64,000 nucleotides of DNA. Origin: Plectrocnemia conspersa (Eukaryota; Arthropoda; Insecta; Trichoptera; Polycentropodidae). The notes under the pieces were generated by a model, which worked only from the letters and a program-made list of their open reading frames with translations, was not told the DNA's origin and made no database searches. The DNA is taken from assembly GCA_009617715.1 (NCBI GenBank), contig VTFK01000014.1:1-64000 (forward strand). Direction: 5' to 3'. The position numbers and the translations under genes are program-made. This document shows, one piece after another, positions 26,701-36,474 of this stretch; positions within the stretch are counted from its first letter, which is position 1; the number at the start of each line of letters is the position of its first letter.

Positions 26701-29700
26701 TAACACCCTTGAAATAATTTGGCAAAAAATGCTAATGATATGGATAGACAGAGATAATTATTCGATACAACAAACAAGCTGTAATGTAAATATTTAACAT
26801 TTGATACACGTGTCCAAAACTTTCCACGTGAGTCGTCACAGAGTAGAAGTCTTGCCAAAGGGCAAATATGTCATTAGTTTCTAAAAATAATACTTGTGAC
26901 ATAGGATATGCTCATTTTATGAAAGTATAATCATATTGTTTGGAACATTTCAAGTTTCTTGTTTATATTCACAATAAAAGTCCTTTTACACAAACTGCGA
27001 TTGTTTTTGTTTATCATTATGTATAAAAAGAATAAGTTCAAGGATATCATGGATTTGTATACACTTGTGTTTGTGTTGTGATAACATTTATTTATTTGCA
27101 CCATTATCACAAAAGACGTCCGAATAACTGGTAAAGACTGGCGAAATCGTCGAACAGTAACCGGTGAAGACTGGTTGGATTCTATAAAATTATACGTTTA
27201 TTGTTAAAATATGCCAATATTTTACTTTTAGATAATATTCTAAAATTCTAGATTTGAATCTCTCGTATTATAACTGGTAAATACTAGTTAAAATGTTGGA
27301 ATAATCTCATTCCCAGTCAAAATACTTTTGCATAATATTAATTAATTGTTTATTTTACATTCAGGGTTAGCAACCCTGAATGTAAAATAAACAATTAATT
27401 CTTTATTAATTAATTAATAATTAATTAAGACTTTTCCAAAAAAATCTATAACAAAATTTAAATATATGTACATATTTTGGGAGCAGAAAAAATGTCGCTA
27501 GCAAAACTTTTGTATGTAGAAACCAAAAAGAATGCAAAAAATCATATAAAATTCGATAGAAAAAAGGGGAAGAAATATATATTCTGGCAATATTATATAC
27601 ACCTAATTTAGACTGGCACAATCGAGTTTGAGAACCATTTTGAAAATCTTCAGTTTTTAAAATGGCCGTATGTGTAAAAGTGATTTGATTTATGTATATA
27701 CAATATAAGGTGACCAGATTTTAAAAATATCAAAGGATACTAAAAATAAAGGCTATATTAGAAAATTTTGTTCATGGCGGACAAAGAAGGGCAAAAGGAG
27801 GTCAAAAGGAAGACAAAAGAGGACAATCCTTCCAAAGGAGGACGTCTGGTCACCTTATTTACACATCAAGCTGTAACTTTTCTTAATAAATTAAATTGAG
27901 GACAATTTAAATGAGCAATATATAAAATAATCGTTCTATAAAACGAATTGTTTGTGCATTACTGTTGAACAGTGAACAGTTTTCTCACATAAATGTGCAA
28001 AAAATTCGTTTTATGGAACAAACTATTTATTTTAATGCACATATATCTTAATATTATTCATTATTTAATAGCACCGAATTAAATTTATGTTTTAAGCTCC
28101 ATTTTGATGATTTATTGTTGCGTCTATTTTATTAATGGCGTTCTAAAAATGAAATAATTAGAAATAAAAAATATTTTTGAGTGCTATTAGAAATCATAGT
28201 TTAACATTAGAAAAATACTTGAGAAGATATCTTTCAAAAATAAATGGGCTTACATTTTTGTTACATTTCCATCGATTGTTTATATATTGCGGATGATAAA
28301 ATGCATCATTCGAATTTCCGATTTATTATAAATTTTCTGAGATTTTCTCAGATGAAACGGAGGTGAGTAAAATTAGTTCATAATAATTCCTTTTCCTTAA
28401 AGTGATTCATATAAATCTTTGCGTGTTAAGTTACTTGTATCGATATGTTTAGATTATTTTAAGTCCACTAGTTAAATTAAGCGGTATTTCCTGAATATTT
28501 GTATTGCCAAGAATGTCAAGGGCAAATGCCTTTTTATACATCTCATATAATGATAAAATATACAAATTTTCTCTCTACCATATTTACTTTAGAAACCCTT
28601 CAATTTATTATAGAATGAATGAATTATTATTACTGCTATTACTAACGCTTAAGTTAAACGCCAAGGAGAGAATTAATAAAAATCCTATTAACATCTTTAA
28701 CGTTGGTTAAATTTATTTATTTATGAATAAAATAATATAGGAATTTTACTGACGCATCATAATGTACGTTTATCTAAAGTATTTAATATATATTTTACAT
28801 TTTAGCTTAGTTTATGTTTATGTTAATAATGATGTGAGCGATAAAAGCTCACTTCGCAAAAAATATTGTCACAAATTTCAGTCAGAGATAGCTCAACTCA
28901 GAAAAATTGTTGGACCTATATTGTCATTTATAATATACACGAGTGCTATACGGGTAAAATCCTTTGATCATGAAATACAAAATGATCACAGCGAAGAAAA
29001 CTGGTATGATTAAAAAATATTGAGTTGGGGAAGGATTGAATTGATCTTTATATGTAAAAGGACAACATCCTGCAGGTCAATGGGTAAATCGCCAGAGCGC
29101 TGATCTCCTTTGATCTTTCCCCTTTGTGAAACGCCGTTTGAGGTCATTCACAATTGATAAATGAACTGTTGGCTATTGAATCAAAATCCGTCTCGTCTCA
29201 ATCGAGTCGTGAATGACGCAAAAGGATGAGAGTATGCCCTTTGTTCTCATCACGTGCGAAACACGATCGTTGTTGGAACACATTCAAAAGCAATCTACAA
29301 CACGAAGCTGATGCGTGCTTTAACAGCATTTTCAAAGTATGTAATCGCAAGTGAATACTTTCACGTATATTTTATTTAGCGCTATCAGCGAATTGTGCAA
29401 AATTGAAAAGCGATTGCGAACTTGCCACAGTTGGGCAAGGTTGAAGCTAATCGTAGTAATTGGAAATTGCAGTTAGTAAATCTGGCGTGAGATTGACCGT
29501 GAAGTTTTCACCGAATGTTTGGTAATGTGCAGTTGAGAAAATGGCCTTAGAAATGGCCTTTCATTGGCCAAGTTTCTTAGTATTGATTGAAGCGACTAAG
29601 AGAAGATATTGATCCGATAACAGGTAGGTATCAGTATTTGAACTTAGTCATACTAATGTTTATCCAGCTTTAAAGGAAATTGGTGAGTTACAAATAAATA

Positions 29701-30345
29701 TAGTAAATTTAATATATGACGTACCATTGACGTCAATTAAAATTATATTTTAACAACTCTCGTCTGCATTGTCTTGCGCAAATTGAATGCAAAACACCAA
29801 TCTTTAATCAATCTAGACTTCTAGAGCAAAAGTGTAAAGGTTGGACGATGATCACAATGACCAATGATCTCAAAATGTAAACTAAATTATCAGTATCATT
29901 AAAACAATTACAAGCCACTGACCTCGATGTACCGCTTGCCAAATCTTATGGGCAAACTTCTAAATCAATCTATTTCAGATTTTAACACTAAATAACCGCA
30001 AACCATGAAAGCTACGTACATTCTGTGCGTCATAAAATATCCATATCATTTGTGGTTGTGTTCTTATTGCGGTTTGATTTTAATATAATATAATTAGTTC
30101 TTCTTAACGCCTTACAACTTAGTACATGTAAATAAAAATTAATGGCTCACCTTCTCTTCAGTTCCACGATGAACTCGATTTCCCTGCCAAAACCTCCTGG
30201 CGAATCCTTTTATATGTCCTGCCATAGCTCTCTTGAATTCAAAGCCTGGATGCCAGCAAAGCGATCCATATCCAAAGACCCAGATTGACTGAGTCCTCTC
30301 ATCCTTAATTATTTCTTCCGTGGAATCCATGGTTCGGTGATCCAT
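23765..30345 (-). CDS. ChaC-type glutathione gamma-glutamylcyclotransferase
   Basis: Coding exons (minus strand) 30151-30345, 25649-25684 and 23765-24253 join in phase 0 at each junction to 239 residues. The ChaC fold signature GYGSLCWHPGFEF is at residues 25-37, with the YGSL substrate-binding loop at 26-29. Next come RRFWQGNRVHRGTEEK, PGRVATLIED from the 36-nt middle exon, and W.RAFECVG. The likely catalytic glutamate is E100 in HRECKLGGY, then the FHPI and MVYVAVPGN strand and GHNIEYVLKLARFM. Family members cleave reduced glutathione to 5-oxoproline and Cys-Gly in the cytosol. The protein is longer than CHAC2 (about 184) and CHAC1 (about 222) because of a Pro/Asn/Asp-rich tail (GDPDPNPNPSPRP). 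The start at 30345 is the first Met; a second lies at residue 6. Which paralogue it represents (CHAC1- or CHAC2-like) is not resolved. Confidence 0.93.
24254..25648 (-). other. ChaC intron 2, repeat-rich
   Basis: This AT-rich intron has two components. At 24546-24960 there are three diverged copies of a segment with the landmarks AGTTCAAGAT...AAATAACAAA...GTGATTATGAATA, starting near 24546, 24738 and 24873. At 25010-25590 there is a foldback-like element. No exon is seen in it. Confidence 0.6.
25010..25590. mobile_element. Foldback-like element with GGTCAGAAT repeats
   Basis: The left arm (25010-25110) repeats variants of GGTCAGAATAAA. The right arm (25420-25590) repeats the reverse complement, TTTATTCTGACC, at least five times. 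The centre is GC-richer and unique, includes CGCTCGCACCAAAACTATTG, and shares about 60 nt with 18522-18582. A second copy of the GGTCAGAAT arm plus the CGCTCGTACCTAAACTGTTG centre lies at 48700-49080. Arms built from short inverted repeats flanking a unique centre are typical of foldback elements; the assignment is tentative. Confidence 0.55.
27340..27400. repeat. Perfect 29-bp inverted repeat with 3-nt loop
   Basis: Arms 27340-27368 and 27372-27400 are exact reverse complements around AGC. The apex reads TTCAGGGTTAGCAACCCTGAA. Such a long uninterrupted palindrome is unstable in DNA replication and is likely young. It could be a snap-back insertion or one half of a small element. It lies in ChaC intron 1. 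Confidence 0.9.
27708..27857. mobile_element. Short MITE with GGTGACCAGA termini (hAT-like)
   Basis: The 12-bp terminal inverted repeats AAGGTGACCAGA / TCTGGTCACCTT are perfect and 150 nt apart. The interior is a purine-rich run (GGACAAAGAAGGGCAAAAGG). Termini of the GGTGACCAGA type are known from hAT nonautonomous elements. No convincing 8-bp target duplication remains. Confidence 0.75.
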
Positions 30346-30519
30346 TGATTTTTATAAACTTCAAACTATTATTATTAAAAAAAAACACTATCTCAAAACT
30401 TTGTCAATGCTATAAATTGTTGTCTTTCCAACGCGAAAAGTAAAAGTTTATATAAAACAGTAGCTGAAAGTTTGGAGTCAGCATTGGAATCCGTTTTTGT
30501 GCGCACTAATTTTTGACAT
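30151..30519 (-). other. ChaC exon 2: 5' UTR part with upstream ORFs
   Basis: Acceptor TTATTTTTTACAG (30520-30521) opens the exon; the coding start is at 30345. In the 174-nt leader two upstream ORFs are seen. One starts ATGTCAAAAATTAG right at the acceptor (12 codons to TGC TGA; 13 when an ATG contributed by the preceding exon is counted). A second, in another frame, starts at about 30481 and has 24 codons. Both end before the main start, so they could lower basal ChaC translation. Confidence 0.55.
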
Positions 30520-30705
30520 CTGTAAAAAATAATGATAAAAAGAATTAGTATGGAATTATTTACAGAATCTTATAATTTATTTTAATTAAATTAAGACTAC
30601 TGCGACCTAACAGATTACACCAATGTATAATGATGCATAAAAAACAATAAATAGTACTATTTTAATACATTGAAAGGAACAATAATCATATTTTCAATGA
30701 TATGA

Positions 30706-30735
30706 ACCAGACCAGCTCTTCATAGCTGACATTAA
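30706..30735 (+). repeat. Short copy of a dispersed repeat
   Basis: ACCAGCTCTTCATAGCTGACATTAAA recurs with three changes at about 33370-33396 (ACCAGCTTCTCGTAGCTGACATTAAA). The family and extent are unknown. Confidence 0.5.
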
Positions 30736-31388
30736 ATATATCAATGTGCAATGGCAACGTATTAAGGAGCCGGATGGCAACAGCCATAGGCCTTAATGGC
30801 ATTAACAGAGGGCGCGATCGTAATTCTCGAAGATATTCCGGAACCCAAAACTGGATTTACCCGAGAATAGATTAAATATAATTAACTTACAGTTAACCTT
30901 TCAATGGACAAGTATCTAATCGAATTAATATATTACCTTAATTGATAGTCCTTGTAAATATATGGGTGTTAATTGTTATTTATTAATGAAAACGGACAAT
31001 AAAAGCAATGACCATATATCTGTTAGGGTGTGTTTTATGTCAGATACTATTTTGTTAATTAATTGTAAAAAGGTACTTTCGTCGATTATACATATATCGA
31101 GTTGATATAAAGCTTGGACGTCATGTATAAAAATGTGTCGTTATATATGATAAAGTATTCTTAATAAAAAAAATTAAGCTACTTATAATTTGTGAGCTTT
31201 TACAGTTTGGGTTTGAACAGTAATTAGGATTATTTTCGTTAAGGTTAGGTTTGGGTTTGAACAGTAAAAGGACGTTTCGCAACTGAACTAACTAACAAGT
31301 ACTTTAAGTTTAGTTTATGACGTATTATTTGTTCGCGTAAACAATAAAAAAAACTATTAAATTTTAATTTAACTATAACATTAAAAAA

Positions 31389-32510
31389 TAAATGTTTACA
31401 ACTTATGGTATTTATCCTTGAACTTCGATGTCAAAAATAAGCAAACAATAAGTACAAAAAATAAAAGTGATAAAATAAATTAGCTTATTATTATCTAGCA
31501 CCTTCGTATTTTTTTGAATTCAAAAAGATGCAAAAAAAGGCAATAAAATTGTATTTTATGTATTTACATATACATATGTATTTCTAAAATAAAAAATTTA
31601 AACATCTTATTATATGTAAAACATCTTATTATACAAATGAAATAAATATAAATCTATAATATTGCTTACTTATAGATTTATATTTGTTATTGAAAGCAAA
31701 AAAAAAAATAAAAAATTTGTATTATTTTATATAATATAGTCGGTAATTAATAACTGAAAGACCTGGGTTTAAATTATATACCAACCATTATGTTTTTTAA
31801 TTTCTATCGTTCCTGAGAAATCTAAATTAGCAATTATTATATAATTTTAATTTCGATCGATCATCAAATATTAGGTTTTCCTAGATTTTTCTAATACCAT
31901 GGATGAATATCGTGATGATTAATATTAATTAATTAGATTGTAAATATTAAGTATAAAAATTTAATATTGAGCTACTTCAGAAAATCATATTTGAATAAAA
32001 AAACGTTGAAAATTAAATATTTACAGCTTAAGGTCTTTGTCCTACTTCAATGTCAAAAATGAGCAAATAATGAATTTCAAAAATAAAGTTAAAAAATGAA
32101 ATAAGCGAATTCCAAAACACCTTCATATTTTGGATTACAAATGGATACAATTATATTTTATGTACTTATAATAAAAAGGCAATTACGTTAAGTTAAATTT
32201 GAAATAATGAAAACTGTGAATTAAATTGTTATTTTATTAATAAAGATGATTTTAAATTAAACCACAAAGTATAAAAAGTAATAAACTGTTAGTGTTAATT
32301 TAACCACAAGATTTAAAAATAAAACGTTTACAGCTTATGATATCTGCCTTTGAACCTCAATGTCAAAAATGAGTAAATAATAACTGTTAAAAGAAAAATA
32401 ATTATTAAATTTGTAATTAATATAGAAGCAAAAAATAAAAATATATAATATTACCTACTTAATTAGTGAATGTTAAAAATCAGATATCTTCGTATTTTGG
32501 AATTAATGTA
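31389..32510 (+). repeat. Degenerate ~310-bp tandem repeat, interrupted by a SINE
   Basis: Three copies of a unit begin near 31389, 32017 and 32322. Each has TTTACA(A/G)CTTA, then TTGAAC or CTTC, then AATGTCAAAAATGAGCAAATAA, then a CACCTTC(G/A)TATTTT block. Copies 2 and 3 are about 305 nt apart. Copies 1 and 2 are about 628 nt apart, which the SINE at 31735-31935 together with flanking sequence helps explain. No coding content. Confidence 0.65.
31735..31935 (+). mobile_element. tRNA-derived SINE (family S1), second copy
   Basis: The B-box-like CTGGGTTTAAATT (about 31762-31774) is followed by the same 3' body as the copy at 21308-21608, including TTATATAATTTTAATTTCGATCG and TTTTTCTAATACCATGGATG. 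The A-box region is more decayed than in the first copy. It sits within the about 310-bp tandem repeats upstream of ChaC. Confidence 0.65.
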
Positions 32511-32871
32511 TGAAATTACCTACTTGGAGCAAATGGCCAATAAGGTTAGCATTTATTTATTTATGTTACATTGTTGGTTAGATTCGTGAGAGCAATAAAA
32601 AAAAATATTGTTTTCGTTTTTTTAATAGACCGTAAAATTTATTGTTGAATGCATGACATAAAACATTTGCACACGTCATTAAAATTAAAATCAGGTGTAG
32701 CATTATAATTTTTTTAATAGATGGTCTATAAATTGGATCCAATAAAAAGTGATCGAAGGTACAAGAAAGGGACCTACGAACTACGTGCGTGAAAGCGCGC
32801 GCCGTCCGTTACTCGAGATCGTTCAAAAAAATATAAAAAAGAAAATTCAAGGATTGTATAATAATACTTAC

Positions 32872-33000
32872 CATTGACGAATTTGTAACACTGAAGGATT
32901 GATGAATTTTGCAGTAAGAATTTGGAGCGGATCCCAAATGCGAGTTCGCTCGCCACACTGGAGGACTGGCTGGTCTATAGCGAACTGTCAGTATTTCAAC
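32872..33000 (-). other. Probable non-coding first exon of ChaC
   Basis: A minus-strand segment ends in an excellent donor, GTCAATG/GTAAGTAT (donor at 32870-32871). It lies just downstream of a GC- and CpG-rich block. The next strong acceptor on this strand is the one at 30520-30521 before the ChaC start. The 5' limit is unknown; about 33000 is used as a placeholder. Confidence 0.5.
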
Positions 33001-33120
33001 GTGCTGTCTCGTGGCGGCGGCAGAAGTAGGCGGGGGAGGGTAAGAGCGAGACAGCGCCAGCGAATGATTCCTATGATAGAGAGAGAAGGAAGGTTAGCAT
33101 CGATCGGCTGATGCAACACG
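32990..33120 (-). promoter_or_regulatory. Likely ChaC promoter with ATF4-type site
   Basis: The only CpG-rich patch upstream of ChaC contains a GC-box-like GGCGGGGGAGGG (about 33029-33041) and TGATGCAAC at 33109-33117. The latter is an exact match to the C/EBP-ATF response element bound by ATF4 heterodimers. CHAC1 in mammals is an ATF4 target. The transcription start was not identified. Confidence 0.45.
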
Positions 33121-33423
33121 AGTGTTAATTTCTTTCGGTACTTTTCTTGCGGAATCTCAGTTTAATATATCTTCTGTTTGATTGTATTAGTAATTACAAA
33201 TCTTGTAAATTGATTGCAGTGTTATATACTATTTATTATTTATTTAAATTAAATTAAATTAATTTAAAAAAAACAGGTTACCCCAATTCGTCGAGATGGG
33301 AAAAAAATAAGACATTATTATTACAATTTAAAAATAAGACAGTAACAAAAAAAAATATTATATGAGATGGACCAGCTTCTCGTAGCTGACATTAAACCAG
33401 GGTTATGGAGTTATGGAGTCGAT

Positions 33424-34075
33424 GTATTTTAGGAGAAATTGTAAAAAAACAGGGTCGTCATTTGAGGGGGGCAGGTGGGGGGAATTGCCCCCCCTTAAAT
33501 TTAGTCAGAAAACTGCATGTCATTTAATTAAAAACTATGAATCTTATTGAAATATAAATATTTAAAGAAACTGAAATAACGTCCCTGATTCAAAACCAGA
33601 AATTCTCGGATTATCCATAAAATAAAATCTAAATCTACCACGAAAATATTTTTAAAAATATCTTTTCTGTGAATCATATTAGAATACATTTTTACCGGTA
33701 GATATATATTTTTACCATTGAAAATATAATTTATCTGTGGTGCTAGTACAATTATATGCTACTCTAAGCTTTCGTTTTACAGCCGTGAAACGTCAATTTG
33801 CTCTTCAACTGACAGTTTTGAATGACGTCCTACATTTTGACCAGTAAATTTATATGTATACTAGCGAAAATATAATTTAATTGGTGGGCGCTAGTGAAAT
33901 TATATGCTGCTTTAATTAAATGTCTATGAAATTTAATTTGACAGTTTCAAAACATACATTTGTTGTTCAAACCCAAACCTAACCTACACGAATTAACCAA
34001 ACTCAAACATAACATTAAGAAAGTTCTAAGACTAATTATAGTTTTAGAACTTTTATTATGTTTATTTCAAAATAC
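33424..34075 (+). repeat. Interspersed repeat family R1, longest copy
   Basis: This copy spans the landmarks GCATGTCATTTAATTAAAAAC, ACATTTTTACCGGTAGATATA, ACTAGCGAAAATATAATTTA, GAAATTATATGCTGCT and AACGAATTAACCAAACTC. All or part of these recur at 3150-3375, 49085-49405 and 58262-58350 in the same order. A G/C-rich run (GGGGGGCAGGTGGGGGGAAT) marks the left end. No coding capacity; class unknown. Confidence 0.7.
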
Positions 34076-34554
34076 AAACTAAGTTAACTCAACTTTCAGG
34101 GGAAAATAATCGAAAGAATAAGTACAGACAGACGTCGCATTTCGCATATTTCTCTATAGTTTGTCTGCGCTTTGATATCACACTGTTTTAAATATATGAT
34201 GACTGTCCTTACCGATATTACTACAGACTTCTAATATGAGAGTATTGGTCAAAGTGTATTAAAACCGAATTTTGGTCGATAGGAGAGCGCAAAAACAATT
34301 ATCACTTCTCAGAAGTCCAAAATTCACGTCAAATGTAATAAAATCAGGTTGGCGCCGTCGCAGTGGGAACGCTCGGTAACGAGCGTTTGGAGAAGAGAAA
34401 AATCGTGCCAATACTCTTCTTCCATTTCTAGAGGGGCAATAAAATAAAATTACTCATGTTTCAAAAGAGTATCATAAATATTTTTGTATTCGGTTGTATG
34501 TAGTTTATATATGACTAACGACATTCTTGTAAACTGCTTATAGGCTATCTAGAC

Positions 34555-34800
34555 ACAATAATGTTATCGACGATAGCTATGTGAAGCTGAAAAGCGTTAT
34601 GTGGGTTGATGCAAATCTGTTTTAGAATATTTTTTTAATCTGCTTATTTAACAAAACATTTCGTGCAAATTTGTAATAATAATATGTATGTAAGTGTGTA
34701 GAATATGTGTATGAAATGTTTTTGTATAAATGCCATCATGAGCATTGGAATAACCTGTGAAGTCATGATGGTTAGAACTATAACAAATCAATTAAATAAA
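34555..34800 (+). repeat. Second copy of the unclassified TE fragment
   Basis: It shares the short peptide SYVKLKSVMWVDANLF (against SYKEVEQFMWDVDLF) and the downstream AACCTGTGAAGTCATGATGG block with 22140-22640. It is probably the 3' end of the same unknown element. Confidence 0.5.
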
Positions 34801-36376
34801 CACATGAACAATGGGTTTGGAATTTGCTATAATGTTTCTGTCCAATTTCTTGGTGCATTCTGATAGAGGATAGACGATTGCCATTGTTTAAGTATTACGC
34901 TGGCGAGCTTTGGTTTAAGTTGATTTAAGATGGCTAATTTTTAATCTGCGGATCATATTGCAATATGGCATAAGTAGAAATAATAAACTTATATGGGTTC
35001 TTTGGTGGAAAATTTGAAAATGGTAGAAAATTCCAATTGTGTTATAGGAATCCGATGGACTATTTTCCTCTTCGATGAGCTAATTGTTACAGTGCGTTTT
35101 TATCAAGAATTATCTTTGATGATATTCTAACTTGTTATTATGAATACCCACTGATTTAATTAAAAAAGTTTATTTTACAATAGTAATTATTGTAATAATT
35201 TCCGGTACCTCACTATCGTTAGGTACCGCAGATAGTGAGTGTATGTATGTTTTAAATTTTATTTTTGATTCGTTCTATTTTTTTAAATATATTTTTAGTA
35301 TTCAATTATTAAAATTTTAAATTTATTGGTAAGATATTCAAATTATGGTGTGAGTTGTGTGTGGGATGAAAGGAAATTTGTAAGCTGTATATTTTATTAT
35401 TTGTCGGTTAGGTCAAATTATATATTACTAACTTTTGTAATTAAAATAATGTAATTTTTTATTTCATTTTTAATTTTTATAAATAATTTTATTAAAATCA
35501 ATCTAGATCGTGCTTAGTGACATCTATTGATTGTAATTTGTAATAATAGTTTTTAATTTAATAAATAGATTCCACTGATTTGCAGACTTTTATTTCAGTC
35601 TTGTGTCTCACTACTTAGTAGTAGTTAATTGTGTTTTTTTTTTTAAATATTTTTTTGTTATTAAAAATATATAGCATTTTGTAATATATCTACAGAAGAT
35701 TTCTATTTTCAATCAATTAAATAAAAGCGTTATTAATAACGTGAATATTAAACCTACTTGGTTGATTTTACAACAGATTATATGTTAGTGAAAGCATCAT
35801 TTATTGCTTTTGAAAGTTCCCATGAATATGATTTTACAATAATCTTGGTGTTGTTGCATTGTCTTATTATTCAATTTTATATTTTTAATTGAAAGGAATT
35901 AAAAAAAAATTTTGCTTCTCATGTGCTATTTTTAAAACTTAAATGTTACAAACACATACCATTTCTTATTTTTAATAAGTAAAATGGAAAGGACATTGAA
36001 TTCTTAAATATTAGCAAACGTTGAAATTAAATAGCCGTTCGAGAATCTGCTTTAGACCTATTGTCAAGTCGTACGCACGTGCTTTCGTTGACATTTGAAC
36101 GTTTTTGAATAAAACATGTAATTTTACGATAGTCTGCGCCTTTTTGAATGGAAGTAGAAAGCACGTTTAACTAATCGTTTTAATTGCTGTCATTCAAGAT
36201 ATTGCACGTAAAACTGTTTAATATACACATCACAGTGAAATCTAATCGTTAAAGAGCAGATACTAAATGATGCAAAAGGTATAAACTTCTGGATTTCATA
36301 TCGCTTATTAACAGTGAAAGAACCAAATATATGTCTAACAGGCCCGAATGGTGAGATACTTTCCCTTTCGCTCGCT
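34800..36376. other. Gene-free AT-rich stretch
   Basis: No coding signal was seen. Apart from the nested inverted repeats at 35203-35239 and a GC-richer patch at 36030-36130 there is only AT-rich, low-complexity DNA. Confidence 0.6.
35203..35239. repeat. Nested short inverted repeats
   Basis: CGGTACC (35203-35209) and GGTACCG (35222-35228), and CTCACTATC (35209-35217) with GATAGTGAG (35231-35239), form two overlapping inverted repeats. They can form alternative hairpins. Function is unknown. Confidence 0.5.
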
Positions 36377-36474
36377 CGCGTGCTAAGTGACGAAAGTGAG
36401 TGACAGATAAGGGCGTGCGAAACGCATGTAACGCACGCCTTTATCTCTCACTCACTCTCGTCACTTAACACGCG
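36377..36474. ncRNA. Long imperfect hairpin, pri-miRNA-like
   Basis: Arms of 43 nt (36377-36419 and 36432-36474) pair at 39 positions plus one G-U wobble around a 12-nt loop. The ends are CGCGTG...CACGCG and the apical part is GGCGTGCG / CGCACGCC. Size, sparse mismatches and loop length fit a microRNA precursor or short hairpin-RNA gene. A miniature inverted-repeat element is the main alternative. The strand cannot be told from sequence, and the arms match no microRNA I know. Confidence 0.4.

Larger units (their letters stand above)
25685..30150 (-). other. ChaC intron 1 (4.5 kb)
   Basis: No exon is seen. The intron contains a GC-richer island (26460-26700), a near-perfect 61-bp palindrome (27340-27400), a hAT-like MITE (27708-27857) and a GC-richer block at 29060-29560. 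The short frames in it, including an 83-codon one at 28762-29013, show no recognisable domain and normal AT-rich composition, so they were not called. Confidence 0.55.

Noticed and set aside
28762..29013. 83-codon plus-strand frame in a ChaC intron
   Set aside because: Hydrophobic AT-rich start, no recognisable domain, antisense to a real intron.
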